Shown in pieces: positions 26,032 to 35,326 of a stretch of 64,000 nucleotides of DNA (the stretch's first letter is position 1; the number at the start of each line of letters is the position of its first letter). Source of the DNA: an uncultured Prevotella sp. (GTDB lineage Bacteria; Bacteroidota; Bacteroidia; Bacteroidales; Bacteroidaceae); assembly GCA_900315635.1 (NCBI GenBank), contig OMZV01000011.1, positions 1-64,000 on the forward strand. The letters are read 5' to 3'. The position numbers and the translations under genes are program-made. The notes below the pieces were generated by a model. The model was given only the letters and a program-made list of their open reading frames with translations, ran no database searches and was not told the DNA's origin.

Positions 26032-26049
26032 CGATATTTAATTCAATTT

Positions 26050-26089
26050 CAACTGGGATCATGGTTATTGATTGTCATGGTCCCAGTTG
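26050..26089 (+). terminator. Hairpin between hppA and the His-rich gene
   Basis: CAACTGGGA-t-CATG pairs with CATG-g-TCCCAGTTG, thirteen base pairs with one mismatch and a 12-nt loop. No strong T-run follows. It may partly terminate hppA and sits in the leader of the His-rich gene. Confidence 0.65.
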
Positions 26090-26103
26090 TTAATCTACAA
26101 ATA

Positions 26104-26403
26104 ATGACAGAAGAAGATAATAACATTAGGGGAAAAGATAATCAACAAAAGGAACAATTATATCAATACCAAGAAGAGCACCATCACCATGAATCACACG
26201 ATGGCAGTGGCGTGCATCATCACCATCACCACCACTATCATCACCATAGTCACCATGAGAAGGCTGACCTGAGTTCAAGTTACTACCGTAAGTCGTCGCC
26301 AAGACGCAGACGGCATGTTGAGAAAGAAGTCATGCTGCTTATAGTAACTGCTATAACCGCAATAGTGATAGCTCTTGCAATATGGGTGACTATAGCTGAA
26401 TAG
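26104..26403 (+). CDS. Histidine-rich tail-anchored membrane peptide
   Basis: A 99-residue protein. Residues 1-35 are acidic/Gln-rich. A His-rich block follows (HHHHESHDGSGVHHHHHHH and more; about 19 His in 30 residues). Then comes a basic stretch (YYRKSSPRRRRHVEKE) and a C-terminal membrane helix (VMLLIVTAITAIVIALAIWV). The topology suggests a tail anchor with the His block exposed to the cytosol or periplasm and able to bind Zn, Ni or Cu. The ATG at 26104 is chosen over an earlier in-frame start inside the hairpin. Its last 14 bp overlap the convergent gene. No family recognised. Confidence 0.75.
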   Translation: MTEEDNNIRGKDNQQKEQLYQYQEEHHHHESHDGSGVHHHHHHHYHHHSHHEKADLSSSYYRKSSPRRRRHVEKEVMLLIVTAITAIVIALAIWVTIAE

Positions 26404-27478
26404 AAGAAGGTTCTACGATCATGTGATATTGTTTGTTTTCATAAACAATACGCATGGTCGCAGTGCTTTCGTGATGTTCTTTTGAAAGTTCAATGGCAAC
26501 ATGTCCCATTGTCCTTCGCAAGTTAATCTCTACCATCGGATGTAAACGAAGACATTCTTCTTTTGAACGAACAATCATCATGTCAACTCCTAATGGTCCT
26601 TTATACATTTTACTAAGATATGGATTCAATAATGATTCAATGGTAGAACGCAGCAAATCCAACTTATCAGTTGACAAATATTGTGACATTGCACGCTCTT
26701 TCTTTGTCTCCGATGCAATAATATTACCAATATAGAATCCATTCTCTGTATCAAACAAAGACAGACCACGATAATGAACACCATCATTATCTGACAAGAA
26801 CTCCATTCCAAAGTCACAAACTTTATCATACCATGGCTCTACCATGATGCCTCCTTGTGAGTTAATAATGTTCTTAATCCAGTTGGTAGTAGGCTCATCT
26901 ATTACATCCCCTACATATCTAACACCGCGTCCGCTACTGCTCCAAGGCTCTTTAAGAACTGAATGATGGTCACTCTCTATAGCAGAGAACAGGTCATCTA
27001 CATTGCTAACATATTGAGATTCACCTACAGTAAAGTCACCATAAGGATCTATCCTTCGCCTCAATTCACGTAATACTATAGAAGAAAACCGACGATTGCT
27101 TAATGCTCTTATTTCATTAAGAGAGGCTTCATCTGGAAGGACTTTATCAGAGAACCCGTTTCTAGACAATTGAAAACACAATGCACTATCCCAACCCCAG
27201 GGCTCCACAGCTATATCAGCAGGTAATCTTCGTAAGTTTTGTAAAGTAATGAAACGTATATTTTGCGCTCTTTTTCTGTAAGTCTCAGGTATATTCAATA
27301 ACCCTTTTTCCGCTTTAGAAATATCATTCACAAGGACAAAGTCACCCTCTTCAGCCCATAAAGCAGGTAAGAATCCACAATCCTCACGAAGTATTCTTCC
27401 AGCACGAGGGGCTGTGAAATATTTATCATTATGAGCCAAAGCAATGTCATGCTCAGGGTTAAAAACATGCAACTTCAT
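26390..27478 (-). CDS. ATP-grasp-like protein of unknown function
   Basis: A 362-residue cytoplasmic protein. The middle has LKEPWSSSGRGVRYVG, a glycine-rich loop with the ATP-binding Lys, and the C-terminal part has LHPMVEINLRRTMGHVAIEL, where Glu/Asn would bind Mg as in ATP-grasp ligases. The N-terminus FNPEHDIALAHN is distinctive. A carboxylate-amine ligase-type reaction is possible; the substrate is unknown. It has a single-gene unit with a -7 box TATTTTTG at 27512-27519, and its 3' end overlaps the His-rich gene. Confidence 0.75.
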   Translation of the reverse strand: MKLHVFNPEHDIALAHNDKYFTAPRAGRILREDCGFLPALWAEEGDFVLVNDISKAEKGLLNIPETYRKRAQNIRFITLQNLRRLPADIAVEPWGWDSALCFQLSRNGFSDKVLPDEASLNEIRALSNRRFSSIVLRELRRRIDPYGDFTVGESQYVSNVDDLFSAIESDHHSVLKEPWSSSGRGVRYVGDVIDEPTTNWIKNIINSQGGIMVEPWYDKVCDFGMEFLSDNDGVHYRGLSLFDTENGFYIGNIIASETKKERAMSQYLSTDKLDLLRSTIESLLNPYLSKMYKGPLGVDMMIVRSKEECLRLHPMVEINLRRTMGHVAIELSKEHHESTATMRIVYENKQYHMIVEPSSIQL

Positions 27479-27511
27479 TCCAATCTATTGCTATACATTA
27501 AATAGAGAGTG

Positions 27512-27543
27512 CAAAAATAATAAAAAAAATAGATTTTTTGCAA
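27512..27543 (-). promoter_or_regulatory. Promoter of the ATP-grasp-like gene
   Basis: TATTTTTG (27519-27512) with TTG (27543-27541) 21 bp upstream on the minus strand. Moderately good match. Confidence 0.6.
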
Positions 27544-27550
27544 TATAGAG

Positions 27551-27581
27551 TTTGCAAATAAAGAATAAAGTATTAACTTTG
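27551..27581 (+). promoter_or_regulatory. Promoter of the AAA ATPase gene
   Basis: TTTG (27551-27554) and TAACTTTG (27574-27581), exactly 19 bp apart. The 65-nt leader that follows contains three AAGCTWAR repeats. Confidence 0.85.
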
Positions 27582-27646
27582 CACCTATAAAGCTTAGGAG
27601 AAACAAAATAAAGTTCTACAAGCTAAGATAAAGCTAAAACAACAGA

Positions 27647-28831
27647 ATGGAAGCCTTCTTTCGTACCCACGCATATCTTGTCGAGCACACTAACGCGCCC
27701 GTCCGTCGCACCCTAATGGATGAGATAGATTGGCGTGACCGTATGATTGGCATTCGCGGTTCACGAGGAATAGGCAAGACAACATTCCTTCTGCAATACG
27801 CTAAGGAGCACTTTGACACACGTGACCACCAGTGCCTGTATATCAACATGAACAATTTCTATTTCCAGGGGCGTGGCATTTGTGACTTTGCAGGCGAGTT
27901 CTACCGTCGAGGCGGACGCACATTGCTGATAGATCAAGTGTTCAAGCAGCCTAACTGGAGCCATGAGTTACGTCAGTGTTTTGACTATTATCCCGGTTTG
28001 AAGATTGTCTTTACAGGCTCAAGCGTCATGAGAATGAACGAGGATTATCCTGAACTTAAAGGCATAGCGAAGAGCTACAGCCTCAGAGGATTCTCCTTCA
28101 GAGAGTACTTGAATCTAATGACGGGATACAAATTCAAGCCTTACACACTTGATGAAATACTGAAAGACCACGAATACATCATTAAGCACATACTGCCAGA
28201 CACTAGTCCGCAGAAGTACTTCGATGATTACCTTCATCATGGGTTCTATCCGTTCTTCCTTGAAAACAGGAATTTCTCAGAGAATCTTCTGAAGACGATG
28301 AACATGATGACAGAGGTTGACATCCTGCTCATAAAGCAAATAGAGCTGAAATATCTTTCAAAGATTAAGAAGCTCTTCTACCAAATTGCCATCAACGGTC
28401 CAAAGGCTCCTAACATCAGCGAGCTAGCGAAAGACATAAGCACAAGCCGTGCAACCGTTATGAACTACATCAAGTACCTCGCTGAGGCACGTTTGGTTAA
28501 CATCATTTATCCGGTAGGCGAAGAGTTTCCTAAGAAGCCGGCAAGGGTGATGTTGCATAACACAAACTTGCAATATGTCATATATCCAATGACATTCAGT
28601 GAGCAGGACGTAATGGAGACATTCTTTGTCGGAACCCTGAAGAAAGACCACAAAGTGAACGTCGGCAGCAAGCCCGGTTATTACATCATAGACGGAGAGC
28701 ACAGATTCCGCATCTGTGATGCCGACAACAGGAAAGTTCGATACAACAACGACATAACTTACGCCCGATACAACACGGAAATCGGCGAAGGGAATAAGAT
28801 TCCGTTGTGGCTCTTCGGATTTCTTTATTAG
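27647..28831 (+). CDS. AAA family ATPase with C-terminal winged helix (AAA_14 type)
   Basis: A 394-residue ATPase. Walker A is GIRGSRGIGKTTF (about 35-47), a Walker B-like segment is RTLLIDQVF (about 89), and sensor-like GSSVMRMNE follows. The C-terminal half has a helix-turn-helix (NISELAKDISTSRATVMNYI, about 251-270) and a DUF4143-like region. Members of this group are widespread in Bacteroidetes; roles are unclear and some are accessory genes. It reads toward nifJ with a 62-bp gap. Confidence 0.85.
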   Translation: MEAFFRTHAYLVEHTNAPVRRTLMDEIDWRDRMIGIRGSRGIGKTTFLLQYAKEHFDTRDHQCLYINMNNFYFQGRGICDFAGEFYRRGGRTLLIDQVFKQPNWSHELRQCFDYYPGLKIVFTGSSVMRMNEDYPELKGIAKSYSLRGFSFREYLNLMTGYKFKPYTLDEILKDHEYIIKHILPDTSPQKYFDDYLHHGFYPFFLENRNFSENLLKTMNMMTEVDILLIKQIELKYLSKIKKLFYQIAINGPKAPNISELAKDISTSRATVMNYIKYLAEARLVNIIYPVGEEFPKKPARVMLHNTNLQYVIYPMTFSEQDVMETFFVGTLKKDHKVNVGSKPGYYIIDGEHRFRICDADNRKVRYNNDITYARYNTEIGEGNKIPLWLFGFLY

Positions 28832-28893
28832 AATCAGATAATTGAGATATTCAAAAACATTATAAACAATATTCATTTTAATAAGTTAACAAA

Positions 28894-31800
28894 ATGGCTA
28901 AAGAAAAAAAGTTTGTGACCTGTGATGGTAACACCGCCGCCGCTCATGTAAGCTATATGTTTACTGAGGTAGCAGCTATCTACCCTATCACACCGTCTTC
29001 ACCTATGGCTGAGCACGTTGACGAGTGGGCAGCCCAAGGTCGTAAGAATCTGTTTGGTCAGACTGTAACCGTTCAGGAAATGGAGTCTGAGGGTGGTGCT
29101 GCAGGTGCCGTTCACGGTTCACTGCAGGCTGGTGCTCTGACATCAACCTACACTGCTTCACAGGGTTTGTTGCTGATGATACCTAACATGTATAAGATTG
29201 CAGGTGAACTGCTTCCTTGCGTGTTCAATGTTTCAGCACGTACACTTGCTTCTCACTCTCTGTGTATCTTCGGTGACCACCAGGATGTAATGGCTTGCCG
29301 TCAGACAGGTTTCGCTATGTTCTGCTCTGGTTCTGTACAGGAGGTTATGGATCTTACAGCTGTTCCTTACCTCGCTACACTTGAGACAGAGGTTCCATTC
29401 ATCAACTTCTTCGATGGCTTCCGTACATCTCACGAGTACCACAAGGTCGAGGAAATGGATCAGGAGGATATTCGTCCACTCGTTAACATGGACTACATCA
29501 AGCGTTTCCGCGACCGCGCACTCTCTCCAGAGCGTCCTGTAACTCGTGGTACCGCTGAGAACCCTGAGACTTTCTTCACACATCGTGAGGCTAGCAACGA
29601 GTACTATGACAAGGTTCCTGCAGTTGTAGAGAAGTACCTCGGCGAGATCTCTAAGATCACTGGCCGTGAGTATCACCTCTTCAACTACTATGGCGCTGAG
29701 GATGCTGAGAACATCATCGTTCTGATGGGTTCAGCTACAGAGCCAGCTCGTGAGGCTATCGACTACCTCACAAAGCAGGGCAAGAAGGTCGGTATGGTTG
29801 CAGTTCACCTGTATCGTCCATTCTCTGTTGAGGCTATCCGCAAAGCTATCCCTGACACAGTAAAGCGCATTGCTGTTCTCGACCGTACAAAGGAGCCGGG
29901 TGCTGAGGGTGAGCCTCTGTACCTCGACGTTAAGTCAGCTCTCTATGACGATCCACGCAAGCCTCTTATCGTTGGTGGTCGTTATGGTCTTGGTTCTAGC
30001 GATACAACTCCTGCTAAGATTATCTCTGTATTCAACAACCTTGAGCTCCCTGAGCCAAAGAACCACTTCACTGTTGGTATCGTTGATGATGTTACATTCA
30101 CATCACTCCCAGAGGTTCCTGAGATCCCAATGGGTGGCGATTCACTCTTCGAGGCTAAGTTCTTCGGTCTTGGTTCTGATGGTACCGTTGGTGCTAACAA
30201 GAACTCCGTACAGATCATTGGTAACAACACCAATAAGTACTGCCAGGCTTACTTCTCTTACGACTCTAAGAAGTCAGGTGGTTTCACTTGCTCTCACCTT
30301 CGTTTCGGTGACGAGCCTATCCACTCTGCTTATCTCGTAAATACTCCTAACTTCGTAGCTTGCCACGTTCAGGCTTACCTACACATGTACGATGTAACAC
30401 GTGGTCTCCGCGACAACGGTACATTCCTGCTGAACACTATCTTCGATGGCGACGAACTGATCAACTTCATTCCTAACCACGTTAAGAAGTACTTCGCTCA
30501 GCACCACATCAAGGTTTACTACATCAACGCAAGCAAGATTGGCCGCGAGATTGGTCTTGGCAACCGTACCAACACCATCCTGCAGTCAGCATTCTTCCGC
30601 ATCACAAAGGTTATTCCTGAGGACCTCGCCGTTGAGCAGATGAAGAAGTTCATCGTTAAGTCTTACGGTAAGAAGGGTGAGGATGTTGTCAACATGAACT
30701 ACGCAGCTGTAGACCGTGGTGGCGAGTACAAGGAACTCACTGTTGATCCAGCATGGGCTAACCTCCCAGAGGATGAGAATAAGGAAGATGACGCACCGAA
30801 GTTCGTCAAGGAGCTTGTTCGTCCTATCAACGCCCAGTCTGGTGACCTTCTGAAGGTTTCTGACTTCGTAAACAACGAGACAGTTGACGGTACATGGCAG
30901 AACGGCACCGCTGCATACGAGAAGCGTGGTGTTGAGGCTATGGTTCCGGTTTGGAATCCTGAAAACTGTATCCAGTGTAACAAGTGTGCATACGTTTGCC
31001 CTCACGCAGCTATCCGTCCGTTCGTTCTCGATGAGAATGAGGTTGCAGGCTTCAAGGCTACAACTCTTGAGATGAAAGCTCCTAAGGCTCTGAAGGGTAT
31101 GCACTTCCGCATTGAGACTTCTGTTCTCGACTGCCTTGGCTGCGGTAACTGCGCAGACGTCTGCATGGGCGTTAACCGTCAGACCGGTGAGAAGGCTCTG
31201 AAGATGATTCCGTTCAACGTTGACGAGCCTGCAATGAAGCAGGAGGCTGAGAACTGGGATTGGCTCGTTAAGAACGTTAAGTCAAAGCAGGATCTCGTAG
31301 ACATCAAGCAGAGCCCTAAGAACTCTCAGTTCGCTACTCCTCTGTTTGAGTTCTCTGGTGCTTGCTCTGGTTGCGGTGAGACTCCATACGTTAAGCTTAT
31401 CTCTCAGCTCTTCGGTGACCGTGAGATGATCGCTAACGCAACAGGTTGCTCTTCAATTTACTCTGCTTCTATCCCATCAACTCCATACACTAAGAACGCT
31501 AAGGGTCAGGGTCCTGCATTTGACAACTCACTGTTCGAGGACTTCTGCGAGTTCGGTCTTGGTATGGCACTTGGTAACAAGAAGATGAAGAACCGCATCA
31601 CAATGCTTCTCAACGAGAAGATTGCTAGCGATAAGACAAGCGACGAGTTCAAGGCTGCTGCTCAGCAGTGGATTGACAACAAGAACGATGCTGATGGCTC
31701 TAAGGCTGCAGCTGCTGTTCTGAAGCCTCTCATCGAGAAGGACGCTGAGGCTGGTTGCCCAATCTCTAAGGAGCTGAAGACCCTCGACCACTATCTCGTT

Positions 31801-32496
31801 AAGCGTTCACAGTGGATCATCGGTGGTGATGGTGCATCTTACGATATTGGTTACGGTGGTCTCGACCACGTACTCGCTTCTGGTGAGGATGTCAACATCC
31901 TCGTTCTGGATACTGAGGTTTACTCTAACACTGGTGGTCAGTCATCTAAGTCTACTCCTCTGGGCGCTATCGCACAGTTCGCTGCTGCCGGTAAGCGTGT
32001 CAGCAAGAAGGATCTCGGTCTGATGGAGACAACTTATGGCTACATCTATGTTGCTCAGGTTGCAATGGGTGCCGACAATGCTCAGACACTGAAGGCTATC
32101 CGTGAGGCTGAGGCATATCCAGGGCCATCACTTATCATCGCTTACGCTCCATGTATCAACCACGGTATCAAGGGTAAGGAAGCTGACGGTAAGAAGCGTG
32201 GCATGAACCGCTCACAGCATGAGGAGGATCTCGCAGTTAAGTGCGGATACTGGCATCTGTGGCGCTTCAACCCAGAACTCGCCAAGGAAGGCAAGAACCC
32301 ATTCCAGCTTGATTCTAAGGCTCCGAAGTGGGAAGACTTCCGCAACTACCTGCTCGGTGAGGTTCGTTTCGCTTCTCTTAAGAAGGTTCGTCCTAACGAG
32401 GCAGAGGAACTGTACGAAGAGACCGAGAAGGCTGCTAAGCGCCGTTATCAGTCTTACATCCGTAAGAGCCAGGAGGACTGGAGCGAGATTATCTAA
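28894..32496 (+). CDS. nifJ: Pyruvate:ferredoxin (flavodoxin) oxidoreductase
   Basis: A 1200-residue homodimeric enzyme oxidising pyruvate to acetyl-CoA and CO2 with reduction of ferredoxin. It starts with the PFOR domain (GNTAAAHVSYMFTEVAAIYP, ITPSSPMAEHVDEWA). Two ferredoxin-type [4Fe-4S] motifs follow: CIQCNKCAYVCPH (from residue 692) and CLGCGNCADVC (from 747). A proximal-cluster Cys pair is at CSGCGETPY. The TPP site is GGDGASYDIGYGG (about 977-990). Codon use is extreme (for example repeated GCT, GTT, AAG), marking a very highly expressed gene. I see no consensus promoter in the short upstream gap. Confidence 0.97.
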   Translation: MAKEKKFVTCDGNTAAAHVSYMFTEVAAIYPITPSSPMAEHVDEWAAQGRKNLFGQTVTVQEMESEGGAAGAVHGSLQAGALTSTYTASQGLLLMIPNMYKIAGELLPCVFNVSARTLASHSLCIFGDHQDVMACRQTGFAMFCSGSVQEVMDLTAVPYLATLETEVPFINFFDGFRTSHEYHKVEEMDQEDIRPLVNMDYIKRFRDRALSPERPVTRGTAENPETFFTHREASNEYYDKVPAVVEKYLGEISKITGREYHLFNYYGAEDAENIIVLMGSATEPAREAIDYLTKQGKKVGMVAVHLYRPFSVEAIRKAIPDTVKRIAVLDRTKEPGAEGEPLYLDVKSALYDDPRKPLIVGGRYGLGSSDTTPAKIISVFNNLELPEPKNHFTVGIVDDVTFTSLPEVPEIPMGGDSLFEAKFFGLGSDGTVGANKNSVQIIGNNTNKYCQAYFSYDSKKSGGFTCSHLRFGDEPIHSAYLVNTPNFVACHVQAYLHMYDVTRGLRDNGTFLLNTIFDGDELINFIPNHVKKYFAQHHIKVYYINASKIGREIGLGNRTNTILQSAFFRITKVIPEDLAVEQMKKFIVKSYGKKGEDVVNMNYAAVDRGGEYKELTVDPAWANLPEDENKEDDAPKFVKELVRPINAQSGDLLKVSDFVNNETVDGTWQNGTAAYEKRGVEAMVPVWNPENCIQCNKCAYVCPHAAIRPFVLDENEVAGFKATTLEMKAPKALKGMHFRIETSVLDCLGCGNCADVCMGVNRQTGEKALKMIPFNVDEPAMKQEAENWDWLVKNVKSKQDLVDIKQSPKNSQFATPLFEFSGACSGCGETPYVKLISQLFGDREMIANATGCSSIYSASIPSTPYTKNAKGQGPAFDNSLFEDFCEFGLGMALGNKKMKNRITMLLNEKIASDKTSDEFKAAAQQWIDNKNDADGSKAAAAVLKPLIEKDAEAGCPISKELKTLDHYLVKRSQWIIGGDGASYDIGYGGLDHVLASGEDVNILVLDTEVYSNTGGQSSKSTPLGAIAQFAAAGKRVSKKDLGLMETTYGYIYVAQVAMGADNAQTLKAIREAEAYPGPSLIIAYAPCINHGIKGKEADGKKRGMNRSQHEEDLAVKCGYWHLWRFNPELAKEGKNPFQLDSKAPKWEDFRNYLLGEVRFASLKKVRPNEAEELYEETEKAAKRRYQSYIRKSQEDWSEII

Positions 32497-32525
32497 TTGT
32501 AAAATAGTATAATCAATATATCTTT

Positions 32526-32560
32526 GAAAGGGACTTCCCGTTGAGGGGAGTCCCTTTTTA
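32526..32560 (+). terminator. Terminator of nifJ
   Basis: AAAGGGACT pairs with AGTCCCTTT around a loop, followed by TT and a T-rich end, about 30 bp past the nifJ stop. Confidence 0.9.
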
Positions 32561-32604
32561 CGTTAAATGATGCAAAAGTAACAACATCGCACAATTTTAA
32601 TCGT

Positions 32605-32612
32605 TATATTTG
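32605..32612 (+). promoter_or_regulatory. -7 box of the lipoprotein gene
   Basis: TATATTTG, 38 bp before the ATG. The -33 element is not clear. Confidence 0.6.
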
Positions 32613-32650
32613 CAGAAAGTAATAATAACCATATAATAAATTACAGCAAT

Positions 32651-33373
32651 ATGAAGAAGATTGTTTTAATGGCATTCGCCGTTGCAGCCCTTTCACTTGC
32701 CAGCTGCGGCAACAAATCAAATGCAAGTGCTAATGCAGACTCAACAGCAACTGACACAACAGCAGCAGTTGACTCAGCAGCAAATGATTCGACTGTATCA
32801 GCAATTCAGTCAGGCGACGCTAAGGCAGCACCTGCTACCGTAGCAGCCCTTACCAAGGAAATCCAGGCACGCATTGCTTCTAAGGATACCCAGGGACTTA
32901 CCACCTTACTGGCAAACGCAAAAGCAAAAATTGCAGAACTGGCAAAGAGTGACCCAAGCGCTGCCAAGGCATACGTATCACAGCTGCAGCAGTATATCAA
33001 TCAGCACGCCAGCGAAATAAAGGCAATCGCCGGTGGCAACGCAACTGTTAACCAGGCTGTTGACGAGGTCAAGAGCCTTAACCCTGAAAAAGTAGTTTCT
33101 GCTATTGCTTCAGCCGCTGGAACCGATGCCAAGAATATTGCCAACAGTGCAGCTGAGACAGCCAAGAGTACTGCCGAGAACGCTGTAAACAGCAAGGTCA
33201 ATGAGGCTACAAATGCAGCCAATGCAGCAAAGAAAGCCGCTGAGGACAAAGCTACGAAGGAAGTAACCAAGGCTCAGAACAAGGCAAATGAAGCTGTCAA
33301 CAAGGCAAACCAGAAAGCCAATGACGCAGTTAACAAGGCTGCCGGCAAGGCTCTGAAAGGACTCGGTTTATAA
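32651..33373 (+). CDS. Alanine-rich, coiled-coil lipoprotein
   Basis: A 240-residue protein with a lipobox (MKKIVLMAFAVAALSLASCG, Cys at 19), hence lipid-anchored. Residues 20-65 are Asp/Ser/Thr/Ala-rich and unstructured (ADSTATDTTAAVDSAANDST). Residues about 65-135 are helical with KEIQARIASKDTQGLTTLL. The C-terminus is a long Ala/Lys/Asn/Glu heptad-type helix (KAQNKANEAVNKANQKANDAVNKA). It has Lpp-like or LEA-like character, suggesting an envelope spacer. Not assigned to a family. Monocistronic. Confidence 0.85.
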   Translation: MKKIVLMAFAVAALSLASCGNKSNASANADSTATDTTAAVDSAANDSTVSAIQSGDAKAAPATVAALTKEIQARIASKDTQGLTTLLANAKAKIAELAKSDPSAAKAYVSQLQQYINQHASEIKAIAGGNATVNQAVDEVKSLNPEKVVSAIASAAGTDAKNIANSAAETAKSTAENAVNSKVNEATNAANAAKKAAEDKATKEVTKAQNKANEAVNKANQKANDAVNKAAGKALKGLGL

Positions 33374-33429
33374 TAATCGATAAACCAAAGAACTAACGAC
33401 AAATCAGCGCTAGTTTATAAACCTATTTC

Positions 33430-33512
33430 TAAAAGATACCCAATTAGCTTCTAAAAGGGTATCTTTTAGACTCTAATTGGGTATCTTTTACGAGCTAATT
33501 GGGTATCTTTTA
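33430..33512. repeat. 22-bp-period repeat array, four units
   Basis: Cores begin at 33430, 33452, 33474 and 33496, each 17 bp, spaced by GCTTC, GACTC and CGAGC. The first core is reverse (TAAAAGATACCCAATTA); the others are forward (TAAAAGGGTATCTTTTA, then TAATTGGGTATCTTTTA twice). It lies between the 3' ends of the convergent lipoprotein and DUF4293 genes. Confidence 0.92.
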
Positions 33513-33585
33513 CAAACCAATTAGCCGTCATTCGCAAAATCATTTGATTATCAGCATATTATACCGAGAGTCAAACAAATTATCT

Positions 33586-34029
33586 TTATCTTATTCTATC
33601 CATGCTCTTGACAAGGTCATCATCTGCTTTGATGCCCTTCTTTGCCATGAACAGGAATATGCAAGAGACCAGTGGAAGGCACGCCGCAAAACGGATATGC
33701 ATTGAAGCGGAAATACCAGCATAGAACACAATGTAGTAAACATACCACAACAAATCAGAAAGCATAGCATAAGAGCAGATGCTCATCTGACGTTTACGGT
33801 TGTGATACAGAAAGATGTCAACTACAGAGAGGATACCGGTAATTGCCATAAAAATGAACAATGGCCAAGCCGGAAGCCCTTCTACTGATTCGCCCGACCA
33901 GCCTAAATTGGTCAGGAGATTTGCCGCTCCGACAGTCTCTGATGTTACAGCGCCCACCGGCGAAAGCAAGCAAACAATTACTGCCGCCAGTGAACACAGT
34001 AGGAACAGTGTCTGTTTACGCTGCCACAT
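33586..34029 (-). CDS. DUF4293 family membrane protein
   Basis: A 147-residue protein with four membrane segments (LFLLCSLAAVIVCLLSP, WPLFIFMAITGILSVVDIFL, DLLWYVYYIVFYAG, FAACLPLVSCIFLFMA). It matches the Bacteroidetes family DUF4293, typically located after bamD and the omega subunit, as here (2-bp gap). Function unknown. Confidence 0.85.
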   Translation of the reverse strand: MWQRKQTLFLLCSLAAVIVCLLSPVGAVTSETVGAANLLTNLGWSGESVEGLPAWPLFIFMAITGILSVVDIFLYHNRKRQMSICSYAMLSDLLWYVYYIVFYAGISASMHIRFAACLPLVSCIFLFMAKKGIKADDDLVKSMDRIR

Positions 34030-34031
34030 GC

Positions 34032-34382
34032 TTATTTGTCCTCCTCCTTGCTGTCGTTAGCCTCATCCTTTGATGGGTCTCGCCAATAGATATTGCCTTC
34101 AATATACTCTTGGGTAGCGAGCAGTGTCGGCTTCGGCAACTTCTCATAGTAGCGGCTTATCTCTATTTGCTCACGATTCTCGAAGACCTCCTCAAGAGTA
34201 TCGTTGTAAGAAGCGAACTCTGCGAGTTTCTTGCTCAGATCCTGCTTTATCTCAACAGCAATCTGATTGGCACGCTTTGCGATAATTGCTACTGTCTCAT
34301 AAATGTTGCCTGTCTCCTTCCACAAGTCAGGAAGGTCACGGGTCACGGTATTAACCGGTGCTTTTGACTTCTTATAATCCAT
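34032..34382 (-). CDS. rpoZ: RNA polymerase omega subunit (Bacteroidetes type)
   Basis: A 116-residue Rpb6/omega-like protein. The family core is TGNIYETVAIIAKRANQIA with the following KKLAEFASYNDTLEEVFEN. The acidic C-terminus (DEANDSKEEDK) is longer than in proteobacteria. A longer frame to 34490 would run into bamD; MDYKKSKAPV at 34382, 1 bp after the bamD stop, is the sensible start. Confidence 0.85.
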   Translation of the reverse strand: MDYKKSKAPVNTVTRDLPDLWKETGNIYETVAIIAKRANQIAVEIKQDLSKKLAEFASYNDTLEEVFENREQIEISRYYEKLPKPTLLATQEYIEGNIYWRDPSKDEANDSKEEDK

Positions 34383-34383
34383 A

Positions 34384-35214
34384 TTAATCTTTAGTGATTT
34401 CTTTGCATTTCTTAATATACTTCTCAGCTGTCTCACGTTCCTTGCTGTCCGGATACTCATTGATGAATCCGTAACATTCATCCTCGGCATCCTGATAACG
34501 CTGAAGCTTTTTCGACTCTACACTCATTTGCGCAAGCTCATACTTGCTCTTCATTATAAGTATGGCAAAATCTTCACGCATGGAAGTATAGGGATAATCA
34601 TTTAGCGCATTCTGCGCTGTTATGACACAAGCCTCATAGTTATTGCCTCCATACGTGCAGTTTCCGAAGTAAGAGCCAAGGTCATAATACAGTTTGGCGT
34701 TCAAGTATTCCTTCTCAACGAGCTTGTCCTGAAGTTCCATCAGTCGTTCCTCAGCCAGTCCCTTGAGCTTTCCGTCAGGGAACATGTCACGATATTCCTG
34801 CAAAGCGGCAATGGCTGCTACAGTCTGGCTTTGGTCAAGACGTGGCTCCGGGGTGCTCATGTAAAGGCTCTGACCGACATAGAAAGATGCCATCTCTGCG
34901 TAATATCCACGCGGATAGCTCTGATAGTATTTCTTGAAAGTCTCGGAAGCGGCTTCGTAATCTTTCTGACCATACTCTGACATCGCCAACATATAGAGGC
35001 ACTCCTGTGCGTCAGTTGTACCTTTTTTGATTGTCACCAAGTCCTGAAGCAATGTCGTTGCGAAAGAGTATTTGCCTTTGGCAAAGCACTCCTTGGCATA
35101 TTCGTACTTATAGTCCAAATCTCCTGTCTTAAACACCTGATTGTACTCTTTGGCACAACTGGTGAAGAGTAATGACACAGCCGCGAAGAATATATATAGA
35201 ATCTTTTTGTTCAT
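34384..35214 (-). CDS. bamD: Outer membrane protein assembly factor BamD
   Basis: A 276-residue lipoprotein (MNKKILYIFFAAVSLLFTSC, lipidated Cys at 20) of the beta-barrel assembly machinery. TPR-like repeats fill the mature part (SFATTLLQDLVTIKKG, AASETFKKYYQSYPRG, AIAALQEYRDMFPDGKLK, DAEDECYGFINEYPDS). The BamD signature of Tyr/Pro-rich TPRs followed by Gly-Tyr is present. First gene of the bamD-rpoZ-DUF4293 operon. Confidence 0.93.
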   Translation of the reverse strand: MNKKILYIFFAAVSLLFTSCAKEYNQVFKTGDLDYKYEYAKECFAKGKYSFATTLLQDLVTIKKGTTDAQECLYMLAMSEYGQKDYEAASETFKKYYQSYPRGYYAEMASFYVGQSLYMSTPEPRLDQSQTVAAIAALQEYRDMFPDGKLKGLAEERLMELQDKLVEKEYLNAKLYYDLGSYFGNCTYGGNNYEACVITAQNALNDYPYTSMREDFAILIMKSKYELAQMSVESKKLQRYQDAEDECYGFINEYPDSKERETAEKYIKKCKEITKD

Positions 35215-35233
35215 TTTGTATGGCTTTGAAGTG

Positions 35234-35264
35234 CAAAGTTACACATTATTCGCTTAACATCAAA
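35234..35264 (-). promoter_or_regulatory. Promoter of the bamD operon
   Basis: TTTG (35264-35261) and TAACTTTG (35241-35234) on the minus strand with 19 bp between them, 19 bp before the bamD ATG. Confidence 0.85.
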
Positions 35265-35326
35265 ACCTTATACACGTTTTTTAGCAAAAAATCACGGTTT
35301 AAGCATTAAAGTATATACTTATTTTG

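Noticed and set aside
26390-26403. Overlap of the His-rich gene and the ATP-grasp-like gene as evidence of a frameshift
   Set aside because: The genes are convergent and overlap only at their last codons, which is common in compact genomes.
30586-31104. 172-codon minus-strand frame inside nifJ
   Set aside because: A shadow frame opposite a very highly expressed gene; several similar ones lie across nifJ.
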